This document shows positions 1 to 5,990 of a DNA stretch of 14,736 nt, piece by piece. Below the pieces are notes generated by a model. That model was not told the origin of the DNA. It worked only from the letters and a program-made list of their open reading frames with translations, and made no database searches. The DNA comes from an uncultured Bacilli bacterium (GTDB lineage: Bacteria > Bacillota_I > Bacilli_A > RF39 > UBA660): assembly GCA_944363685.1 (NCBI GenBank), contig CALVUV010000020.1:1-14736 (forward strand), read 5' to 3'. Position 1 is the stretch's first letter. Every line of letters starts with the position of its first letter. Made by a program: the position numbers and the translations under genes.

Positions 1-796
1 TTTCAAGTTCCTTTATAGATTTCTTAGGAGTAGGTAAATCTTCTGGCATAGTACCTCCTAATTTTTCGATAGTATCTCTAATCGCTTTCCCAACTCTATA
101 ATGTGTATCTGTTGCTATATTTTCATTAGGTTTTTCTTACTTCTCAAGTAAAGATTCTGTTTGAGATATTCTAAATACATTAGCCCCTAACTCAACACTT
201 CCCATATTATCTAATATATCTTCTCTATATCTTAATCCTTTTCTTTTAGCGATATCATTTGCAGTTTCACCATTATATAATCCTTTATATCCAGCATTAG
301 TAAATTTATCAAAGTTCTTCACACCTTTTTCTTTAGCAACCCTGTATAAAATTTTATTGCCATCTTTAGTTTGCTTTCTTCTGTATAAACGTTTTTCATC
401 TTCACTTAACTTTTCATATTCTTCTTCAGTTAGTTCCATTTTTCTAGTTTGTACTGCAAAATAAGTTTGTCCTAAGGCAACATTTTTATATTTTGGATTA
501 GCATTTTGAACTATTAAATAGCAAGCATATCTACTTAATTTATAATCAATAATTGCCTTAGAAGAAACACCAGTTTTTACTATTTTGGTGTTTACACCAA
601 AATTGGAATTAATTGAATTATTGCTTTGAGAACAAGCGACCTGAGCCTTTTCTATAACAGCAGAAAAGTATCTCCATTCTTTATAACCAAGTATTTGCTG
701 TAATTCTCTAGCATACCAATATTCATTACCATTATCATCAATATGCTTAATTTTTTCAAAAGTCATTTCTTCATATTTTTCTAATTCTTTAGTCAT
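1..796 (-). pseudogene. dinD: DinD-like (BRO-N/DNA-damage-inducible protein D) gene interrupted by an in-frame stop; 3' end beyond window
   Basis: DinD-family proteins are SOS-associated, and the E. coli member affects RecA; the function here is inferred from the family. The N-terminal part shows the BRO-N-like start (YWYARELQQILGYKEWRYF), the core LSRYACYLIVQNANP and ALGQTYFAVQTRK, then the DinD block NAGYKGLYNGETANDIAKRK and LRYREDILDNMGS. The ATG at 796 follows AGGAGGG (804-810) by 7 nt; a TTG at 802 is too close to that site. Translation stops after 219 codons at TAA (137-139). Beyond it the same frame continues with a normal DinD tail (THYRVGKAIRDTIEKLGG, then PEDLPTPKKSIKELE) up to base 1. 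A single substitution (for example CAA or AAA to TAA), not an indel, therefore broke the gene. A 219-aa product lacking the tail is possible. A palindromic repeat lies inside the coding sequence at 573-622. Confidence 0.8.
573..622. repeat. Palindromic repeat, copy A (inside dinD)
   Basis: The core at 582-603 is a palindrome with arms ATTTTGGTGT / ACACCAAAAT around a TT centre. About 20 bp to its right (AATTAATTGAATTATT) also matches copies B and C. Here it lies within an open frame and encodes NFGVNTKIV on the minus strand. The arms do not extend beyond 10 bp in this copy. Confidence 0.75.
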
Positions 797-957
797 ACAC
801 AAACCCTCCTATCTATTTTTGACTAATATAATTAATTATATATAAAAAATATATCAGTAGCTTTTCTATAACATTTATACATATAATGTAGCATACATTT
901 GTTTAGAAGTATACAAAAATCTAAAAAAAATAATAGCACTTTCACTCTTTTTAATAT

Positions 958-1007
958 ACTTTTAACGATTTTGGTGTTTACACCAAAATCGCAATTAATC
1001 GCAATAT
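958..1007. repeat. Palindromic repeat, copy B (intergenic)
   Basis: It has the same 22-bp core as copy A (968-989). The arms extend to 12 bp by a flanking CG...CG pair (966-991). The right flank CAATTAATCGCAATATT matches the other copies with a few changes. Confidence 0.75.
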
Positions 1008-1100
1008 TTATTTTCTTTTACTTTTAAAATCTTTAGTTGTCTTCTTAGTTATTGGTTTCCCAGCACCGACAAAATTGTTTAATAAGTTGTTAGTACAACG

Positions 1101-1150
1101 GTTTTTACTATTTTGGTGTTTACACCAAAATAGTAATTAATTACATTATT
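1101..1150. repeat. Palindromic repeat, copy C (intergenic)
   Basis: It has the same 22-bp core (1110-1131), here with arms extended to 13 bp by ACT...AGT (1107-1134), followed by AATTAATTACATTATT. The left flank GTTTTTACT is identical to copy A. Confidence 0.75.
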
Positions 1151-1187
1151 AATTTTAAAATAAACAACTTATATATTGTTTAAAATC

Positions 1188-1218
1188 AAAAAAAGAAGCC
1201 ATAAACAAAGCTCCTTCT
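1188..1218 (-). terminator. Intrinsic terminator of the ferredoxin gene
   Basis: On the minus strand AGAAGGAGC (1210-1218) pairs with GCTTCTTTT (1191-1199), a 9-bp stem with two G-U pairs and a 10-nt loop, running into a T tract. It lies 42 nt past the ferredoxin stop codon. Confidence 0.65.
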
Positions 1219-1259
1219 AAAAATACTTTTATTATTTTATCAAAATTAAGTAGTTTTTC

Positions 1260-1457
1260 TTATTCTCCTTCTTCAACCTCAATTGCAGCAGTAGGACAAG
1301 AATCAGCAGCATCTCTAACTTCATCTTGAAGTTCCTCTTTAACTTCTTCTACCTTAGCTACGCTTAATCCTTCATCATTAATTTCAAATACTTCATCACA
1401 TATCGCTGCACATGCTCCACAGCCAATACAAGCATCTTTATTAACTTTTACTTTCAT
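1260..1457 (-). CDS. Ferredoxin, single [4Fe-4S] cluster
   Basis: Small soluble cytoplasmic electron carrier of 65 aa. Cys10, Cys13 and Cys16 (CIGCGAC) and Cys54 (DSCPTAAI) form the CxxCxxC...CP ligand set of one-cluster 4Fe-4S ferredoxins. The second cluster motif of 8Fe ferredoxins is missing; Cys20 is an extra cysteine. The middle is acidic (EEVKEELQDEVRDAAD), as usual for these proteins. I chose the ATG at 1457 because GGAGGG (1464-1469) lies 6 nt upstream. The frame stays open for 21 codons further upstream, but that stretch covers the promoter and lacks its own ribosome site. The gene is monocistronic, divergent from the next gene, and closed by a terminator. The redox partner cannot be told from the neighbours. 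Confidence 0.93.
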   Translation of the reverse strand: MKVKVNKDACIGCGACAAICDEVFEINDEGLSVAKVEEVKEELQDEVRDAADSCPTAAIEVEEGE

Positions 1458-1475
1458 TTTTATCCCTCCATTTAC

Positions 1476-1481
1476 ATTATA
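1476..1481 (-). promoter_or_regulatory. -10 element for ferredoxin
   Basis: The minus strand reads TATAAT 19 nt before the ATG. Seventeen bases upstream is TAGGCA, 4 of 6 matches to a -35. The implied 5' UTR is only about 12 nt, beginning at the ribosome site, so the assignment is tentative. Confidence 0.4.
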
Positions 1482-1525
1482 TCCTATTTTTCCCCTTTTG
1501 CCTACTTTAATTTTTTTCAATAGTA

Positions 1526-1534
1526 TGTTATTAT
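1526..1534 (+). promoter_or_regulatory. Extended -10 for the tail-anchored protein gene
   Basis: TGT followed by TATTAT (extended -10) lies 27 nt before the ATG at 1562. The -35 region is weak. It is divergent to the ferredoxin promoter within the same 100-bp gap. Confidence 0.4.
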
Positions 1535-1561
1535 TAAAGTAACAGTAAAGTAGGTGATATC

Positions 1562-2419
1562 ATGGGAAGAATGGAACGTTATGATAATTCTAATAATAAT
1601 ACAAGAACAAGAAGTAGAACTGAAAAAAATAAAGACTTGTATAATGATTTAGGAAAACTAGAAAAATATACTACATTAACAGACGTTTCTAAAATAGAAG
1701 CGATTGAATTAAACTCTGCAAAAAAGAATTATCGTACAAGAGAAGGATATCACCAAATTAAAGATTATGATTTAAATATAAAAAAACCACCCGTTAGAAG
1801 AGAACTTGATGAATTTAATTATGTATATAATACTAATGAACGTAAAACTTATGATATAAATAAGGTCTTAGAAGAAGCGAAAGAGTTAAGAGAAAGAGAT
1901 AATTTAGAAAAGAAAAGAAAACTACATAATGAGAAATATAATATTTTAGAAAGTAGTGAAGAAGAATTAGAAAGATTTAAAGAAGAAACTAAACTTCGTC
2001 ATAAACCTATAGAAAATGAAGAAGAGTTAGAAGAGTTAATTAATACTATTACTTCTAAAGAGTTAAGAGAAGAAATAGATAAAGCCGAAGATAATACAAA
2101 TACACTTCTAAGTGATTTAATGGCTACTAATGTTAACGAAGAAACATTAAAACCAATCGCTACTAAAATAGAAAATAGTAAAGTAGAAGATGATACTAAA
2201 AAGATAGAGAAAATAAAAGATAAAACAAGAGATTTATCTGATGAAATAGATAAATCATTCTATACCAAGAGTCTTGATTTAAGTGAAGAAGACTTTGAAT
2301 TTGATGGAGAAGAGAAAATAAAATCATCTAAGTTTGTAACATTCTTAAAATTTATATTTTCTGTAGTATTAATTGTAGGTGTAGGTTTTGGTGTATATTA
2401 TGTTATAACTAATTTTTAA
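1562..2419 (+). CDS. Unrecognised highly charged protein with C-terminal membrane anchor
   Basis: A 285-aa protein that I cannot assign to a family. About 250 residues are strongly hydrophilic and rich in Lys, Glu, Asp and Asn, with likely coiled-coil stretches around 95-170 (for example KVLEEAKELRERDNLEKKRK and EEELEELINTITSKELREEI). The last 30 residues hold one hydrophobic helix (FLKFIFSVVLIVGVGFGVYY, about 260-279) and a very short tail. There is no signal peptide, so the bulk is probably cytoplasmic and held at the membrane by its tail. The start follows GTAGGTGAT with good spacing. The topology resembles the membrane-anchored structural or division proteins of Firmicutes, but no motif supports a specific role. 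No terminator follows; the direct repeats begin at its stop codon. Confidence 0.8.
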   Translation: MGRMERYDNSNNNTRTRSRTEKNKDLYNDLGKLEKYTTLTDVSKIEAIELNSAKKNYRTREGYHQIKDYDLNIKKPPVRRELDEFNYVYNTNERKTYDINKVLEEAKELRERDNLEKKRKLHNEKYNILESSEEELERFKEETKLRHKPIENEEELEELINTITSKELREEIDKAEDNTNTLLSDLMATNVNEETLKPIATKIENSKVEDDTKKIEKIKDKTRDLSDEIDKSFYTKSLDLSEEDFEFDGEEKIKSSKFVTFLKFIFSVVLIVGVGFGVYYVITNF

Positions 2420-2484
2420 AAAATGTATATTAATTTCCTTAAAAAATGTATATCAAATTCGTTAAAAATTGTATATTATATATT
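2416..2484. repeat. Three 23-bp AT-rich direct repeats
   Basis: The units start at 2416, 2439 and 2462, exactly 23 bp apart. Each begins TTAAAAA(A/T)TGTATAT, followed by 8 less conserved bases. The array starts at the stop codon of the upstream gene and ends at the -35 box of the ATPase gene. The spacing, about two helical turns, would place the copies on one face of the DNA, as for an iterated protein-binding site. The function is inferred only from position. Confidence 0.75.
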
Positions 2485-2511
2485 GAAACAATTATAAAAA
2501 TATGCTATTAT
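2483..2511 (+). promoter_or_regulatory. Promoter of the ATPase gene
   Basis: TTGAAA (2483-2488), a 17-bp spacer ending in TGC, and TATTAT (2506-2511) form a good sigma-A promoter with an extended -10. It directly abuts the direct-repeat array. Confidence 0.65.
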
Positions 2512-2533
2512 CACTATAGAGGTGATGTCTTTT

Positions 2534-3808
2534 ATGGATTTTAATAAAGATGAATATATGCCAAGATTAATTGATAAAAACTTGGATGATTATTTAAAAG
2601 TTTTTGGAGCTTTATCTGTTGAAGGACCTAAATGGTGTGGAAAAACATGGACATCTTCTAAGCATTCCAAAAGTGCCGTCTATTTAGACGATGATAAAAC
2701 TAAAGAAAGAGCCTTACTTGATTTAGAATTAATATTAAATGAAGAACAACCTGAATTAATAGATGAATGGCACTTAGTACCTAAAATATGGGATAAAGTT
2801 AGAAGAAAATGTGATGAAGATTCTAAAAAAGGAAAATATATATTAACATGTTCAACAGAATTAAATGATGAAAGAAAAAAAGAAATATTTCACTCTGGAG
2901 CAGGTAGAATAGGTAAAGTAAAAATGTATACAATGTCACTTTATGAGTCAGGAGATTCTACTGGAGAAGCTTCATTAATGGCAATGCTAGAAGATAAACA
3001 GAAAAATGTTAATGTTAAAATACCTTCTCTAAAGGAACTTGCTAATCTAATAGTACGAGGAGGATGGCCAAGTAATATAAAAGTAGATGCTGACAAAGTA
3101 GGATTAATACCTAAAAGTTATATAGAGTCTATTCTTGATAAAGATATGAATGATGATAAAAAAAGAGACAAAAATAAAATGAGAATGTTACTTAAGTCAT
3201 TATCAAGAAATGAATCTACTGTTGTTAGTAATGAAACGCTCATAAAAGATATAGAGAATTATGAAAATGATTCAGAATTAATTGAAAGTAGAATAACTTT
3301 AAGAGACTATTTAGATGTACTAGATAGATTACATATAATAGAAAATCAAGAAGCCTATAGTGAAAATTATCGTTCTAAAGAGCGAATAGGCAAATCACCT
3401 AAAAGACATTTAACAGATCCATCCCTTGCTTGTGCCTCTTTAAATCTTAATGCTGATAAACTACTTAAAGATTTAAAAAGATTTGGTTTTTTATTTGAAT
3501 CATTAGTAGAAAGAGATCTTAGAATATATACAGAATATTTAGGTGGGCATTTATACCATTTTAGAGATAATGTAACAGGCTTGGAAGTAGATTCTATTTT
3601 AGAATTTTCTAATGGAGATTATGCAGCAATTGAAATAAAATTAGGTTATAACACTATAGATACTGCTAAAAAAGATTTATTAAAATTCTATGATAATATG
3701 ATAACTAAACCTAAATTCATGTGTATAATAACAGGTAATTTCACATCTGTTGTAAAAGATAAAGAAACTGGTATATATATTGTTCCTATAACAGCATTAA
3801 GGCCATGA
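2534..3808 (+). CDS. AAA+ ATPase of the AAA_14/DUF4143 family with nuclease-like C-terminus
   Basis: A 424-aa protein. An N-terminal P-loop ATPase domain has Walker A GPKWCGKT (31-38) and Walker B with acidic pair PELIDEWH (73-80). A middle helical region is followed by a C-terminal DUF4143-like domain with FLFESLVERDLR and a PD-(D/E)XK-like arrangement, EVDS (351-354) and EIKLG (367-371). Such proteins are common in gut bacteria and archaea; their substrate is mostly unknown, and DNA-linked or mobile-element-linked roles have been proposed. The start is the ATG at 2534, 7 nt after GAGGTGAT; an in-frame GTG at 2522 and ATG at 2525 lie inside that ribosome site. The gene ends in TGA, evidence for the standard code. 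It sits alone with its own promoter and the repeat array, which may be its regulatory target. Confidence 0.85.
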   Translation: MDFNKDEYMPRLIDKNLDDYLKVFGALSVEGPKWCGKTWTSSKHSKSAVYLDDDKTKERALLDLELILNEEQPELIDEWHLVPKIWDKVRRKCDEDSKKGKYILTCSTELNDERKKEIFHSGAGRIGKVKMYTMSLYESGDSTGEASLMAMLEDKQKNVNVKIPSLKELANLIVRGGWPSNIKVDADKVGLIPKSYIESILDKDMNDDKKRDKNKMRMLLKSLSRNESTVVSNETLIKDIENYENDSELIESRITLRDYLDVLDRLHIIENQEAYSENYRSKERIGKSPKRHLTDPSLACASLNLNADKLLKDLKRFGFLFESLVERDLRIYTEYLGGHLYHFRDNVTGLEVDSILEFSNGDYAAIEIKLGYNTIDTAKKDLLKFYDNMITKPKFMCIITGNFTSVVKDKETGIYIVPITALRP

Positions 3809-3819
3809 AATTATAGCGC

Positions 3820-3849
3820 TTGTAAATTAATTAATATATATGCTAAAAT
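3820..3849 (+). promoter_or_regulatory. Promoter of leader 1 (surface protein 1)
   Basis: TTGTAA (3820-3825), an 18-bp spacer ending TGC, and TAAAAT (3844-3849). Predicted start is near 3856, just before the structured leader. Confidence 0.5.
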
Positions 3850-3878
3850 AAAGGTATATAAAGAAAGAAGGTATTAAA

Positions 3879-3938
3879 ATGAGTAAAAATTATACTAGCA
3901 CCCGTTTACAAATAGTTATCTGGAGGGGGGTCATTTAA
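3879..3938 (+). CDS. Leader peptide 1 (19 aa) crossing a G-rich tract
   Basis: The ORF encodes MSKNYTSTRLQIVIWRGVI and starts 5 nt after AGAAGGTA. It resembles leader peptide 2: LQ-x-V-x-W-x-G then two small hydrophobic residues. The codons for W-R-G lie on GGAGGGGGG (3922-3930). If one G is lost the frame runs on through TFFHNV to a TAG at 3985-3987 inside the terminator stem. It may act through its translation rather than its product. Without leader 2 the ORF would be too short to call. Confidence 0.5.
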   Translation: MSKNYTSTRLQIVIWRGVI

Positions 3939-3980
3939 CCCTAATCTAAGTAATAAAATTACTTTCTTTCATAATGTAAA

Positions 3981-4011
3981 AGAATAGAGTAGGAATATTC
4001 TATTCTTTTTT
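3981..4011 (+). terminator. Intrinsic terminator in leader 1
   Basis: AGAATAGA (3981-3988) pairs with TCTATTCT (3999-4006) around a 10-nt loop, followed by six T (4006-4011). It stands 27 nt before the surface-protein start codon, so it would block transcription of that gene unless overcome. The matching stem in leader 2 has C-G where this one has T-A, so pairing is kept. Confidence 0.75.
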
Positions 4012-4037
4012 ATGTTTTATGGGAGGAGTAATGAATA

Positions 4038-5888
4038 GTGAAAAATATATTATTGAAAACAAGTTTTAGTAAGATATATATAATTGTAATGATATTAATA
4101 AGTCTCCTAATAATGGGAGGATATTTCTCTTATGCAATGTTTACAGTAAATAAAGAAAAAAGTAATGCTATTAGTATAGTTACTGGTAACTTAATATATG
4201 ATTTAACTGTAGATGGAGAAGATATAGAGAGTTTAGTTGTACCGGCAGGAACTACAAAAGTATTTACAGTAACACTCTCTAATCCAAATAATAGAATAGC
4301 AAGATTTAATTTCTATTATTTAGGTAATCTTCCTGATGGAGTAAGTGCAGGATATATAGTAGAAGAAAACTTTAATATACCACCAGAAGAAGTAGGAATA
4401 AATTTAGAAAAGAATGGGACAAGTGGATCTAGTAATACATATAAAATAAAAGTAACTAATGCAAGTGATAGTAGTGTAACTATAAATTTAGGAGCAAGTG
4501 TAGGACTTGATTATAATGATTTAAGTTTACCTAGTAATGGCCATTTATTTGAAGAATATTCTGTTCCACTTGCAGATGTTCTTTTAATAGATAAAACTAA
4601 TAATATAAATAAAAGTGATAGTGAACAATATTTTATAACAGAGACACCTAATAATTATATATGGTATTCTGGTAAATTATGGAGAGCAGTAAGTATAGAT
4701 CCAAGTGATAATAGTGTCAAAATGGTAACACAATGGAATATATCTGGCATATCTCAAAATTCTAATAATAATTCTGCCTTTGCAAGTTCTCATATAAAGA
4801 TGTGGTTAAATGATACAACTACAGATGGCTTTCTTGGTAATTTAAGAGATTATGAAAACTTTATAAAATTAGATAGTAAGTGGAATGCTACAATTACAAC
4901 GGCTACTACAAAACCAGCTAAAACAACAATGGTAGAAAGTCCTGTAGGTCTTTTGAATATATATGAATATACAATGAGTTATAGTGGAACTACATATGCT
5001 AATGGTTACTTAAATAATGGACTTCAATGGATTACTCTTACTCCAACTGAAAGTGCTAGAACAAGAAGTGTTTTATATAATGGTACAGTAGGAAATGATT
5101 TATCAACCTATGCTGGTGGAGCAAGACCTACAGTAAATTTAAAACCTAATATTAAAGTAGAAGAAGGTATAGGTAGTGAAGATAATCCCTATAGGTTACT
5201 TGGAGATAATGATAAGGATTTAAATGGAGTAAAACTTAATACCCGTTATAGTGGGGAATATATAAAGTTTGGAACAGGAGAAAATAATTTATATAGAATA
5301 GTAAGTAGAGAAGGTGCAGATAGAATTAAAATAACAACTGCTACTCCTCTAAAAGAAAATAATAACTGGATGATAGCGAGATATGGAACTAATAATACTT
5401 ATAACAGTTCTAATCCTATAAGGGTTTTCTTAAATGGAGAATATTTAACTAGTGGCAAATATTTAACAAGTGAACAAGTGAGTATGATAGAAGAAAGTGG
5501 AACTTGGTATAATGATTTAATTGAACTAGGTGAAAATTATAAATTAGTAAAATATACAGATACTAATGGTTCTTCATTTAATCCTATATCAGCAGATGCT
5601 AAAATTGGACTTCTTCGTTATGGAGAATTAATGTCAGGACAATTTAATAGATATGGCTTAAGAGAAGGAGGAAATACTGATGAAAATAATACTACGTATT
5701 GGTTGTTAAATCCATATTCTTCAACTTTGCATAGATATTCTAGTGTTAATGGTGACTGTGCAGCAAATAATCCTACAGCAGTATCATTTGGTATTAAGCC
5801 TACTTTTTATCTTAAACCAACAGTAGTTATAACAGGAGGAGACGGTACTAAACAAAATCCATTTGAAATAGAAAATGCCCCTAAATAG
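4038..5888 (+). CDS. Exported surface protein 1, TasA/SipW-type N-terminus and two DUF6273-like domains
   Basis: A 616-aa protein. The N-terminal hydrophobic segment (about 12-36: IYIIVMILISLLIMGGYFSYAM) followed by NAISIVTGNLIYDLTVDG resembles SipW-dependent/TasA-type exported proteins. Residues about 45-180 look like a beta-rich domain. Two repeated modules follow (about 205-380 and 390-616), each with a receptor-binding-like loop region ending G-x-RP-T-V-N-L-K or similar. They resemble DUF6273/C-type-lectin-like domains of Firmicute surface proteins. No LPXTG or C-terminal anchor is seen. The GTG at 4038 is preferred: it lies 9 nt after GGGAGGAG and matches the paralog's N-terminus. An ATG at 4031 is nearer that site but opens only a 12-codon frame ending at TAG. 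The gene is a paralog of 8349-10205; a terminator overlaps its stop. Confidence 0.85.
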   Translation: MKNILLKTSFSKIYIIVMILISLLIMGGYFSYAMFTVNKEKSNAISIVTGNLIYDLTVDGEDIESLVVPAGTTKVFTVTLSNPNNRIARFNFYYLGNLPDGVSAGYIVEENFNIPPEEVGINLEKNGTSGSSNTYKIKVTNASDSSVTINLGASVGLDYNDLSLPSNGHLFEEYSVPLADVLLIDKTNNINKSDSEQYFITETPNNYIWYSGKLWRAVSIDPSDNSVKMVTQWNISGISQNSNNNSAFASSHIKMWLNDTTTDGFLGNLRDYENFIKLDSKWNATITTATTKPAKTTMVESPVGLLNIYEYTMSYSGTTYANGYLNNGLQWITLTPTESARTRSVLYNGTVGNDLSTYAGGARPTVNLKPNIKVEEGIGSEDNPYRLLGDNDKDLNGVKLNTRYSGEYIKFGTGENNLYRIVSREGADRIKITTATPLKENNNWMIARYGTNNTYNSSNPIRVFLNGEYLTSGKYLTSEQVSMIEESGTWYNDLIELGENYKLVKYTDTNGSSFNPISADAKIGLLRYGELMSGQFNRYGLREGGNTDENNTTYWLLNPYSSTLHRYSSVNGDCAANNPTAVSFGIKPTFYLKPTVVITGGDGTKQNPFEIENAPK

Positions 5889-5915
5889 AGAAACCTAAAC
5901 TATGTTTCTCTTTTA
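5887..5915 (+). terminator. Intrinsic terminator after surface protein 1
   Basis: AGAGAAAC (5887-5894) pairs with GTTTCTCT (5904-5911), followed by TTT and an AT-rich tail. The left arm begins within the TAG stop. Confidence 0.85.
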
Positions 5916-5990
5916 ATTTTAATAAAAATATATTATACTTTAAATGTAGCAGAAAAATTAGATTTATGTATATTATAGTAGGTGAAGTAA

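Larger units (their letters stand above)
811..1187. other. Intergenic spacer upstream of dinD
   Basis: Apart from repeats B and C there is no convincing gene. A minus-strand open frame at 1008-1136 (42 codons, no start codon) ends in a basic tail, VGAGKPITKKTTKDFKSKRK. It has no ribosome site and I do not recognise it; it may be the remnant of a lost gene's C-terminus. The dinD promoter should lie within about 815-900, which is very AT-rich (a TATAAT-like run around 835-845), but I cannot choose a convincing -35. I saw no Bacillus-type LexA box (CGAAC-N4-GTTCG). Confidence 0.5.
3863..4011 (+). promoter_or_regulatory. Leader 1: candidate translation-coupled attenuator upstream of surface protein 1
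   Basis: GAAAGAAGGTA (3863-3873), which contains the Shine-Dalgarno of the leader ORF, is complementary over 11 bases (one G-U) to TACTTTCTTTC (3960-3970). That second strand can instead pair with AAAGAA (3979-3984), which overlaps the 5' arm of the terminator that follows. Two exclusive folds are thus possible: Shine-Dalgarno sequestered with terminator formed, or ribosome bound with terminator weakened. Leader 2 (8195-8326) has the same parts in the same order. No known riboswitch class was recognised. The regulatory model is inference from complementarity. Confidence 0.6.

Noticed and set aside
1..802. Stop-codon reassignment to explain the dinD TAA
   Set aside because: Many other genes in the window end naturally at TAA, and TAG and TGA are also used as stops, so a point mutation is simpler.
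3863..4011. Known riboswitch (c-di-GMP, T-box, preQ1 and similar)
   Set aside because: None of the conserved cores I know is present; the leader is defined by an ORF and complementary strands rather than a recognisable aptamer.
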